Assembly (NCBI RefSeq): GCF_003285015.1
Contig: NZ_QMFB01000005.1
Coordinates: 1 to 64,000 of the forward strand
DNA length: 64,000 nt
Reading direction: 5' to 3'
Source: Paenibacillus contaminans
GTDB taxonomy: Bacteria > Bacillota > Bacilli > Paenibacillales > NBRC-103111
Part shown: positions 1 through 6,870 of the stretch, piece by piece
Numbering within the stretch: the stretch's first letter is position 1
Layout of the letters: the number at the start of each line of letters is the position of its first letter
The notes under the pieces: model-generated
Told to the model about the DNA's origin: nothing
Database searches by the model: none
What the model saw: the letters and a program-made list of their open reading frames with translations, nothing else
Position numbers and translations under genes: made by a program

Positions 1-650
1 CGGCGCCTTTTTGTTGCATCGCGTGCAACATTTTCGGCAGCGCGGCGCCAGGCGGCGCCTTTTTGTTGCATCGCGTGCAACATCTCCCGCGGCGCGGCGC
101 CAAGCGGCGCCTTTTTGTTGCATCGCGTGCAACATTTTCGGCGGCAGAGCGCCAGGCGGCGCCTTTTTGTTGCATCGTGTGCAACATTTGCGGCGGCGGG
201 GCGCCAAACGGCGCCTTTTTGTTGCATCGCGTGCAACATTTTCGGCGGCAGAGCGCCAGGCGGCGCCTTTTTGTTGCATCGTGTGCAACATTTGCGGCGG
301 CGGGACGCCAAACGGCGCCTTTTTGTTGCATCGCGTGCAACATTTTCGGCGGCGCGGCGCCAAGCGGCGCCTTTTTGTTGCATCGCGTGCAACATTTCCG
401 GCGGCGCGGTACCAAACGGCGCCTTTTTGTTGCATCGCGTGCAACATTTGCGGCGGCGCGGCGCCAAGCGGCGCCTTTTTGTTGCATCGCGTGCAACATC
501 TCCCGCAGCGCGGCGCCAAGCGGCGCCTTTTGTTGTATCGCGTGCAACATCTCCCGCAGCGCGGCGCCAAGCGGCGCCTTTTGTTGTATCGCATGCAACA
601 TTTCCGGCGGCGGGACGCCAGGCGGCGCCTTTTGTTGCACACGGTGCAAC
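1..650. repeat. Tandem array of 13 copies of a 51-52 bp two-hairpin unit
   Basis: GGCGCC followed by a T-tract recurs at 2, 54, 106, 158, 210, 262, 314, 366, 418, 470, 522, 573 and 624. The period is 52 bp, then 51 bp in the last copies, which have four T instead of five. Each unit holds two dyads: GTTGCA-N5-TGCAAC, and GGCGCC-N4-GGCGCC followed by TTTTT, which resembles a Rho-independent terminator read on the + strand. The last dyad is GTTGCAC-ACG-GTGCAAC at 634-650. Copies 3-4 and 5-6 are near-identical pairs, so a 104-bp block seems to have duplicated recently. All three + frames stay open only because the unit lacks stop codons and 52 is not a multiple of 3, so no protein is called. The array may extend left of the window. 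Confidence 0.93.
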
Positions 651-662
651 AATTCCTCCGTG

Positions 663-1328
663 TCAATGCCACTTTTCTATAAAGTTTTCTACCAGCTCAT
701 AGTAGCAGATGTACCGGTTTTTTATGATCGGGCGCAGAATCCCCTTCTCGACCAAACCTTGCAGCCACTTACGCGCAGTACGAAAATTGACTTCATAAAA
801 ATTAATAATATCCTTGGGACGCACTGGCCTTCCCAGGTTCCAAATCAATCGAAGCACTTCTTTTTCGTCAGCAGATAACGAAGGTCCCTTCCTGGATCGT
901 ACGAGATAAGGAGCTATCACCAGTTGGAGCAGTTTGCGGCATATTTCGGGTCGAGATTTCACATCGTCGAAAGAAAAATGAATGATGGTCCACCCCATCC
1001 CCGTCAAAAAAGTATCCCGATTTAACGAGTAGCTGAACTTTTCTTGGTCCATATCTCTTACATGGGTTTGAAAGCCATCGCATTCCAATCCAAAACGGCC
1101 ATATGGCGGAAGGAAAGCTAAATCAAGAAATTGGGACTTCCGATTCCAGTCGAATATTTCGTATTCGGGATGCAAATGATTGAAGCTTCCAAACAACGGC
1201 CACCATACATTCTGGAGGAGTAGCTTTTCGCCATACTTATGCCCCCTTAGAAGCCTCCCTTTTCGTTCCCCTGACCGAATATCCAAATGATGTTGTATAA
1301 ATTCCTGATGCACCGTTTCAAAATTCAT
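663..1328 (-). CDS. Predicted DUF559/Vsr-like endonuclease-fold protein with C-terminal winged helix
   Basis: This protein has about 221 residues. The middle part reads LDLAFLPPYGRFGLECDG, with a spaced Asp and Glu-x-Asp-Gly as in PD-(D/E)XK-fold proteins of the DUF559/Vsr group, followed by a helix and the strand GWTIIHFSFDD. The last 70 residues (SADEKEVLRLIWNLGRP onward) look like a winged helix with RTARKWLQGLVEKGIL as recognition region. The start ATG at 1328 is chosen because AGAAGG lies just upstream; the longer frame to 1373 would run through a terminator-like hairpin. The stop codon lies 12 bp from the tandem repeat array. Fold assignment is from motif reading only, and no restriction partner or methylase is adjacent. 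Confidence 0.6.
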   Translation of the reverse strand: MNFETVHQEFIQHHLDIRSGERKGRLLRGHKYGEKLLLQNVWWPLFGSFNHLHPEYEIFDWNRKSQFLDLAFLPPYGRFGLECDGFQTHVRDMDQEKFSYSLNRDTFLTGMGWTIIHFSFDDVKSRPEICRKLLQLVIAPYLVRSRKGPSLSADEKEVLRLIWNLGRPVRPKDIINFYEVNFRTARKWLQGLVEKGILRPIIKNRYICYYELVENFIEKWH

Positions 1329-1348
1329 CGTTATCAACCTTCTTTCTG

Positions 1349-1395
1349 CAAAAAAAGAACGCCCTCCCGCCATTCGGCAATTAGAGGACGTTCTT
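1349..1395 (-). terminator. Terminator-like hairpin in the leader of the nuclease-like gene
   Basis: Read on the minus strand, AAGAACGTCCTC pairs imperfectly with GAGGGCGTTCTT and is followed by a run of seven T. It ends about 20 nt upstream of the start codon at 1328, with the ribosome binding site in between. No minus-strand gene lies upstream for it to terminate, because the next gene is on the + strand from 1576. It could be an attenuator or the end of an unseen small RNA. Confidence 0.6.
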
Positions 1396-1575
1396 CGTCT
1401 AAAATGATTATATCATTAAATCTATAGCCCGGTCACGCAAACAGTCCCCTTCCGATCTAGTAGCGCATGACAAACAACAGTTTAGATCTAGGTCTATTAA
1501 TCGAAACATTATTTACTCTAGCATCGTATATTAGGATGGGATTACTAGAAGATACTGGATAAGGGGTGCTTGCGA

Positions 1576-2007
1576 TTGTCGACGAAGTCGGTTGGTGCAG
1601 CAGCGATAATTTTGGATGCCGAGGGACGCATTCTTCTGGTCAAGCATAGCTACGGCAAATGCAATTGGGAAATTCCCGGGGGCAAGTCCGAGAACCACGA
1701 ATCCGCACAAGAAACGGCACAGCGGGAAGTTGCGGAAGAAACGGGACTTGATGTCCAAGCGGAGCGATTGACGGGCGTTTATTATGATCCGCAGTACGAT
1801 ATACATCATTTTGCCTTCCTCTGCAAAAATCTTAACGCTCGCAAGCCGGAGCCCAGCTCCCCGGAAATATTGGAATGCGGATACTTTCGCGAAAGTGAGC
1901 TTCCCAGGCCTATGAGCGATTTTACTTATCGACGTATACAAGATGCGTTGAACGCTAACAACAACCATTTGTTTCATAGTATCGGCCCTAGACAGTGGTT
2001 GGAGTAG
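1576..2007 (+). CDS. Nudix hydrolase
   Basis: The Nudix box is complete: GGKSENHESAQETAQ followed directly by REVAEETGLD, fitting the G-x5-E-x7-RE-x2-EE-x-G pattern that binds the metal used to cleave nucleoside diphosphate-linked substrates. The protein has about 143 residues, the normal size of a single-domain Nudix enzyme. TTG at 1576 is preferred because AAGGGG at 1561-1566 is correctly spaced; TTG at 1570 is too close. The substrate cannot be predicted. It is the first gene of a short + strand run with a histidine phosphatase and an acetyltransferase. Confidence 0.85.
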   Translation: MSTKSVGAAAIILDAEGRILLVKHSYGKCNWEIPGGKSENHESAQETAQREVAEETGLDVQAERLTGVYYDPQYDIHHFAFLCKNLNARKPEPSSPEILECGYFRESELPRPMSDFTYRRIQDALNANNNHLFHSIGPRQWLE

Positions 2008-2061
2008 AATACAAACTACGCTTAATCGAACGCCGGATGCCCCTACCATAGAGGAGGACTT

Positions 2062-2631
2062 ATGAAAACTACCGTTTATATGGTCAGACATGCCGAATCG
2101 CCCTTCGCATTCGGTCAAGAAAGAACCAGAGGACTTTCGGAAGAAGGATTTCTTGCAGCGAAACGCGTCGCACAATTTTTTACCGATGTTGACATTCACT
2201 TTATTGCCTCAAGCCCCTACGCCAGAGCTAAACAAACCGTTCAATACGTTGCGGAACAAAAGGGCTTGGATATCGTCGAGTATGAAGAGCTGATCGAGCG
2301 TCCGATCAAAGGCTTGGACTATAAGGCGTCGTGGGACGTTTTGTATGAAGCCATTCGTGAATCTTTTACGGATAAGGATTTTTGTCTGGAGGGCGGCGAG
2401 CCCACACGAAAAGCGCAGCAGCGCTCGATTCCGGTAATCGAAGGCTTACTCGAAGAACGTCAGGGGCAAAATATAATTATCGGCACTCATGGCAATATCA
2501 TGACGATCATCATGAATTATTTTGACGAAACATACGGATTCGAGTTTTGGGACAGCACCTCCAAACCTGATATTTACAAACTGACTTTTGAACGGAACCG
2601 TCTGGAGCAAGTCGAACGTTTATGGGACTGA
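2062..2631 (+). CDS. Histidine phosphatase family protein
   Basis: The N-terminus VYMVRHAES carries the RHG-type signature whose His is phosphorylated during catalysis in the phosphoglycerate mutase-like superfamily. The second catalytic His is in IIIGTHGNIMTII near residue 147, and SSPYARAKQTVQ holds the usual conserved Arg. The length, 189 residues, is typical. GAGGAGG lies just upstream of the ATG. The gene follows the Nudix gene by 54 bp and overlaps the longest possible frame of the next gene, so the three are probably co-transcribed. It likely dephosphorylates a small metabolite; the substrate is unknown. Confidence 0.85.
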   Translation: MKTTVYMVRHAESPFAFGQERTRGLSEEGFLAAKRVAQFFTDVDIHFIASSPYARAKQTVQYVAEQKGLDIVEYEELIERPIKGLDYKASWDVLYEAIRESFTDKDFCLEGGEPTRKAQQRSIPVIEGLLEERQGQNIIIGTHGNIMTIIMNYFDETYGFEFWDSTSKPDIYKLTFERNRLEQVERLWD

Positions 2632-2684
2632 TCGGTCAACCGGTCAGGATGGAGTGTCAAGCAATGGAAACGGAGAGGATCGAT

Positions 2685-3236
2685 ATGATTGCAAATATTT
2701 GGACGGGAACCAAAGTCAGATTACGCCCGATTGAACCCGGCGACTGGGAAAAGTTTCATCAGAACGACCAAGATTCCGAAGGGGCCAGACTTTGCGATGC
2801 CGTTCATTTCCCGAGATCGTCGGAAGGTACGAAGGCGTGGGCCGAGCATCAGGCATCCCAAACGCCAAGCGGCGACAATATCATGCTGGCGATCGAAACG
2901 CTTGACGGAGAGCTGGTCGGCAGCATCAACACATTTAGCTCCGATACGCGGAACGGTACGTTTAAATACGGACTCGCCGTTTTCCGCGAGCATTGGCGCA
3001 AGGGTTACGCTTCGGAAGCCGTCAAGATCCTGCTAGGCTATTATTTTCGCGAGCTCCGCTACCAGAAAGCTACGGCGCATGTTTATGCTTTTAACGAAGG
3101 CTCCATCGCGCTGCATGAGCGTCTTGGGTTCACGCAAGAGGGACGGCTGAGAAATATGATTTTCACGAACGGACGGCATTATGACGAGTTGGTTTACGGG
3201 ATGCTCAGCAGCGAGTATGAAAAATGGAAACAATAA
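2685..3236 (+). CDS. GNAT family N-acetyltransferase (RimJ/RimL-like)
   Basis: KVRLRPIEPGDWEKF at the start, HWRKGYASEAVKILL (the acetyl-CoA binding motif A) near residue 105 and NEGSIALHERLGFTQEGRLR near the end are typical of GNAT enzymes of the RimJ/RimL type. The length of 183 residues fits. ATG 2685 follows GGAGAGG at 2672-2678; ATG 2664 with GGAG at 2651 is an alternative start. The substrate is unknown. It probably belongs to the same transcript as the Nudix and phosphatase genes. Confidence 0.82.
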   Translation: MIANIWTGTKVRLRPIEPGDWEKFHQNDQDSEGARLCDAVHFPRSSEGTKAWAEHQASQTPSGDNIMLAIETLDGELVGSINTFSSDTRNGTFKYGLAVFREHWRKGYASEAVKILLGYYFRELRYQKATAHVYAFNEGSIALHERLGFTQEGRLRNMIFTNGRHYDELVYGMLSSEYEKWKQ

Positions 3237-3401
3237 TTTTTGAATATGAATCAATTTCATAATACAGCACGCCATCTGATTTTGAATGCCAGCACTACTT
3301 TAATACGTTAAATCATTAAATTCTGTGTCTACTATCTTGACAGAGGTCCAAAGATAACAAAAGTAAATAAAACACGGATTTTATTAGATTGGAATGATAA
3401 C

Positions 3402-3785
3402 ATGAATTTAATGGAACTAAGAATACCACAAGGTTTCGCTATTTATTATAATAGGTTTTATGATGTTGAACCGATATCAGACCCCAATGAAGATGATTTC
3501 TTAACAAATTGGACATTCTTTACACAAGACCTACTTCAAATAAGTAAAATGGAACTTGAAAAAGGGAGTTGGAATGTACCTAAAGATGAAAATAGAAGGA
3601 TACATATTGTTTTAGGGTGGCATCCAGATTCAAGAGCGAGCGGCGAGTATGGTTTAGCAATCACTAATGGGAAATGGGATACGCTAATGGAAATTAGTTC
3701 AAGGGATAGGTTTGAGATAAAACAGACGCTTGAAAAATGGTTAGAAAAGTTGAACGAAGATCAGAATTATTTAAAAAATGGTTGA
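3402..3785 (+). CDS. Hypothetical protein in AT-rich insert
   Basis: This 127-residue acidic protein has no signal peptide or membrane segment, and I do not recognise its family. It contains IHIVLGWHPDSRASGEYGLA in the middle and a C-terminal helix rich in Glu and Lys (EIKQTLEKWLEKL). Its codons are clearly more AT-rich than those of its neighbours, as is the surrounding non-coding DNA from about 3237 to 3819, which suggests acquisition by transfer. No strong ribosome binding site precedes ATG 3402; ATG 3411 is an alternative. TTGACA at 3338-3343 could be part of a promoter. Confidence 0.6.
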   Translation: MNLMELRIPQGFAIYYNRFYDVEPISDPNEDDFLTNWTFFTQDLLQISKMELEKGSWNVPKDENRRIHIVLGWHPDSRASGEYGLAITNGKWDTLMEISSRDRFEIKQTLEKWLEKLNEDQNYLKNG

Positions 3786-3819
3786 TGTTTAAGTTGACTT
3801 AAGCTTTATTTATCTTTAG

Positions 3820-4044
3820 AGGGCGGAATTAAGCGATCGTTTCAGGACATTCATCGAGCGGCATGAGGATCTTGAAGCGGTTTACCCCTACGGGGCGTTC
3901 AAGGCCAGGTGCGTCGACTATATTCAGCATCTCGTCATCCACGGATCTTACCATCGCGGCAATATTACGGCTATGCTCAGGCAACTGGGATGTCCGGGTA
4001 CGCCTACCGATTTCGGCTTCTACTTGTATATCTTAACCCAATAA
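3820..4044 (+). pseudogene. 5'-truncated DinB-family protein remnant
   Basis: The + frame open from 3820 (after a TAG at 3817) translates to about 74 residues ending LRQLGCPGTPTDFGFYLYILTQ. HLVIHGSYHRGNITAMLRQL matches the conserved C-terminal helix of DinB-family metal-dependent proteins, including the His pair of the metal site. The first half of the domain (about 80 residues) is missing, and the frame has no start codon or ribosome binding site. The break coincides with the edge of the AT-rich segment. I read it as a gene cut by the event that brought in that segment. Confidence 0.72.
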
Positions 4045-4060
4045 TCGTTTTCGCCAGCCA

Positions 4061-4096
4061 AAAAGCAACCCGGGCATGATGTCCCAGGTTGCTTTT
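4061..4096. terminator. Bidirectional Rho-independent terminator
   Basis: AAAAGCAACC pairs with GGTTGCTTTT around a GC-rich inner stem. A T-tract follows in both directions. It closes the dinB remnant on the + strand and the DoxX-like gene on the minus strand. Confidence 0.85.
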
Positions 4097-4124
4097 ATTC
4101 ATAATTGCACGATATGTTTTCACA

Positions 4125-4493
4125 TCAGCCGATAAGCGCTTTAAACTCGGATACATGCAGCGAAAATAACACCAACAGCAAAATCATCAATAATAAAGCG
4201 GGAAATAGTTGCTTAAACGAATCTCTCACGCGCACATGCGACAACACGGCCCCCAGCATGATGCATGCAATCCATAATGCGGCGAGCGAAAGCACCCCTT
4301 CATGCCAAAAGCCCGCTACCAATCCGCCAACCCCTGCCAACATAAGAACGCCTGTAACCACTCTGAACCATTGCGGCAGCTTTACGTGCTCGAAAACCTC
4401 CACCTGCATTTTGGCACCGGCAATCTTGCTCAACCCGCTGAAAAGAAAGGCCAAGCTCAACAAGCTTTGAAGCACAACAGTTACTATTGTCAT
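4125..4493 (-). CDS. DoxX-like membrane protein
   Basis: A 122-residue protein with four hydrophobic helices, starting TIVTVVLQSLLSLAFLFSG and followed by LSKIAGAKMQVEVFEHVKLP, which resembles the DoxX/DoxX-like family (small quinone-linked or redox membrane proteins). GGAGG precedes the ATG by a suitable distance. It stands alone between the bidirectional terminator at 4061 and the MFS gene. The family is better known than its function, so no reaction is assigned. Confidence 0.72.
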   Translation of the reverse strand: MTIVTVVLQSLLSLAFLFSGLSKIAGAKMQVEVFEHVKLPQWFRVVTGVLMLAGVGGLVAGFWHEGVLSLAALWIACIMLGAVLSHVRVRDSFKQLFPALLLMILLLVLFSLHVSEFKALIG

Positions 4494-4613
4494 AAAAATG
4501 CCTCCATTTGGGATTATAAAATTAGAACGGCAACTTGTATCTATCGATTCCTCGCATGATTTCCTATCACTCGCTTGGCGCTTACGTGCGTTTCATGAAC
4601 AGACTTACCTGCT

Positions 4614-5996
4614 TCAGTTTTTCGAAGGCACCTGCCCCGTCTTGACTCGAGAAGCCCCGAATTGAAAACGGTACAGTCCTAAAATGACCACGACCATCAC
4701 GCACATGACGATAAAAATATTGCTGTACAAATAAGCGGCCTCATTCATCACAAACAGATTGAGATGCAACGAGGTAGACTTGCTGTCCAGCAGCTTTCCG
4801 ATCACGCTCATCGAAATCGCGCCGGAGATGAAATTCAACATGGAAAACAGCCCCATGCCTACTCCCACCTGCTCCTTGGCCAGCGTCCGGGAAATCGTGT
4901 TCGACATGGCAATTTGCATGAACGTCTGACCCACGTTTCCTGCGATCAAAATAACCGAAATGACGTACGGCGATATGCCCACTAAAGTCGATAGCAGCGC
5001 AAAGCATAGGAGCAGCATGAGCGACGCGGCCGAGACGATATAAGCGTTGCCGCGCTCATCCGCCAGCTTCCCTCCCTTGCGCCCAAGCATGGCGGAAGCG
5101 ATGGCAGCCGGAAACAGAACGAGTCCGATGCTTCCCGGAGTCAGGCCGTTCAAAGCAGCCAAATATTGCGGCGTCAAAAACGTGATACCGAAATTCATCG
5201 CCGTCGCGATAAACGCAATCAGCAGCCCGACGGTATAGTTCGTATTCCGGAATATGCCCGGCTGAATAAACGGATAGGATGCCGCCCTGATTCTTACGAC
5301 GAAGAAGCCGAGCAAAACCAGTCCTCCTGCAAACAGCAGCCAGCTGCTTTGCGTGATGGCCAGCAAAAAGAGCGCAATCGACGCAGCCAGCAATCCGCCG
5401 CCGAGGAAGTCGATATGGCCGGCTTTACCTTTTTCGTCATCCATATACTTCCGGAAAAAGGGCAGCGTGACCAAGGACAGCAGCGAGAATAAAAACAACA
5501 GCCGCCAGCTTCCGAAGCTTGCGATCAAGCCCGCGACAACCGGTCCCAAGGCGCTGCCGAGAGCAAGCCCGACGGCGGATGTTCCAAGGGCTCTCCCCCT
5601 TTGCTCCGGAGCAAAATATCGGACGGGAATGATCATCGCCGTTGCAGGAAGAACCGAAGCGCCCGCAGCCTGCAGGATACGTCCTAGTATGATCATCCAA
5701 TATTCGGAGGCAGCCATGCCGATAATAGAACCTGCCGCAAACAGGATAAGTCCGAACGTCAGCAAATCCTTGAGACGGTATCTGTCGGCAAGCTTCCCGA
5801 AAACGACCGATCCGATCGCATATAAGACCATATAACCGGTCATGATCCAGCTGACCTGTGAAGGAACAAGATCGAACTCTTCGCCGATTACAGGAAGAGC
5901 CACGTTAAACATCGTGCCGTTCATCACGGAAAATATCAGTGCGACGACGAGGATTCGCAACAATTTATCGCTATGATTCGCTGTCCCGGCGTTCAT
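4614..5996 (-). CDS. MFS transporter, DHA2-type drug exporter
   Basis: About 460 residues with 12-14 hydrophobic helices. GKLADRYRLKDLLTFG after the second helix is motif A, and GRILQAAGASVLPATAMII followed by ALGSALGPVVAGLIASFGSWR is the motif C region of proton-driven drug antiporters. ATG 5996 is favoured over the GTG at 6008 because the A/G-rich SD stretch is better spaced from it. It is divergently transcribed from a MarR-type regulator, the common arrangement for a MarR-repressed efflux pump. The exported compound is unknown. Confidence 0.85.
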   Translation of the reverse strand: MNAGTANHSDKLLRILVVALIFSVMNGTMFNVALPVIGEEFDLVPSQVSWIMTGYMVLYAIGSVVFGKLADRYRLKDLLTFGLILFAAGSIIGMAASEYWMIILGRILQAAGASVLPATAMIIPVRYFAPEQRGRALGTSAVGLALGSALGPVVAGLIASFGSWRLLFLFSLLSLVTLPFFRKYMDDEKGKAGHIDFLGGGLLAASIALFLLAITQSSWLLFAGGLVLLGFFVVRIRAASYPFIQPGIFRNTNYTVGLLIAFIATAMNFGITFLTPQYLAALNGLTPGSIGLVLFPAAIASAMLGRKGGKLADERGNAYIVSAASLMLLLCFALLSTLVGISPYVISVILIAGNVGQTFMQIAMSNTISRTLAKEQVGVGMGLFSMLNFISGAISMSVIGKLLDSKSTSLHLNLFVMNEAAYLYSNIFIVMCVMVVVILGLYRFQFGASRVKTGQVPSKN

Positions 5997-6094
5997 GGTT
6001 CCCCTCACTCTCCTTTCGTTAATCGTTATTTAAGAATCGGCAATCGACTCCATCTCCCCCATCTAACGGCCTGCCTCCAACATCGCCTTGTTTT

Positions 6095-6128
6095 TAGTGA
6101 GTTTACGTTATATTGAGTATGCTCACTA
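6095..6128. promoter_or_regulatory. Probable MarR operator between the exporter and regulator genes
   Basis: TAGTGAG at 6095-6101 is inverted as CTCACTA at 6122-6128, and a shorter dyad TGAG-N4-CTCA sits at 6114-6125. A third related half-site (ATACACACTAA) follows near 6146. The position in the divergent intergenic region fits autoregulation by the MarR protein. Confidence 0.5.
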
Positions 6129-6297
6129 TTAAATTAATACTGAGGATACACACTAATTCTTTGAATGTCAATACAATAAAGCTTGCCTGTGGTGGTTTCG
6201 CCAATCCGTACAAGTTATAATGAGATATTAAGATCGACCGGTTAGAACCAAGGAAATCGAAATAATCAAATGACAATAAGTCAAGGAGCCTAGAGGA

Positions 6298-6777
6298 ATG
6301 ATTATCGACTCGCAAGATCCTTCGGCAATCGACGTGATTCATGTGCTGGTTAGAGCAACTCATTATGTTCAAAGGGAATTTAATACGCAAATCACCGCTC
6401 TCGGCATGCCCTTTCAATTGTCGGGTCCGAGACTTCGCATGCTTTCCGTCGTCTCCGAAGCAGGCAAAATCCGCATGAGCGATTTGGCGGCCAATCTGGG
6501 GATCAAAGCCCGTACGGTCACCGATTTTGTCGATGCTCTCGAGAAAGAGAACCTTCTGTTTCGGACGCCCGATCCGGCGGACCGCCGTGCAACCCTTATT
6601 CAGCTGACGGAGCTCGCTCAATCCCATATCAAGCAAGTGCTTGCCATACAAACCGAAATCGCGGAGAAGCTCATGGAAAATCTGCCGCCCGAGCATCGCA
6701 AGCAGCTGATGGACGCCTTGCTTCTTCTTGTTGAAAATAAAGATCTGGACAATGCTTGCACGGCCGATCTGGAATGA
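6298..6777 (+). CDS. MarR family transcriptional regulator
   Basis: A 159-residue winged-helix protein. RMSDLAANLGIKARTVTDFV is the helix-turn-helix near residues 60-80, and the wing FRTPDPADRRATLIQLT follows, with the DxRxxxxxLT signature of the family. The gene is divergent from the MFS exporter, and inverted repeats lie between them, so it most likely represses the exporter and itself and is released by a ligand. GGAG lies upstream of ATG 6298. Confidence 0.88.
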   Translation: MIIDSQDPSAIDVIHVLVRATHYVQREFNTQITALGMPFQLSGPRLRMLSVVSEAGKIRMSDLAANLGIKARTVTDFVDALEKENLLFRTPDPADRRATLIQLTELAQSHIKQVLAIQTEIAEKLMENLPPEHRKQLMDALLLLVENKDLDNACTADLE

Positions 6778-6830
6778 CTGCAGACGTCCTATACCGTTTT
6801 TCGCATTGCCGACGGCTGCAGCCGGTAAGC

Positions 6831-6870
6831 AAAAAACCCGCCCTAGGCGTATTGCCTGAGGCGGGTTTTT
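6831..6870. terminator. Bidirectional terminator between marR-type and kinase genes
   Basis: AAAAACCCGCC pairs with GGCGGGTTTTT, with an inner CTAGGC/GCCTGA pairing. It touches the stop codon of the histidine kinase gene at 6870-6872 and ends both convergent transcripts. Confidence 0.9.

Noticed and set aside
1..650. CRISPR array
   Set aside because: Units are directly joined with no unique spacers and no cas genes are nearby.
11..878. Three overlapping long open frames through the tandem array
   Set aside because: They exist only because the 52-bp unit has no stop codon in any frame. There is no ribosome binding site, and all three frames translate the same repeat.
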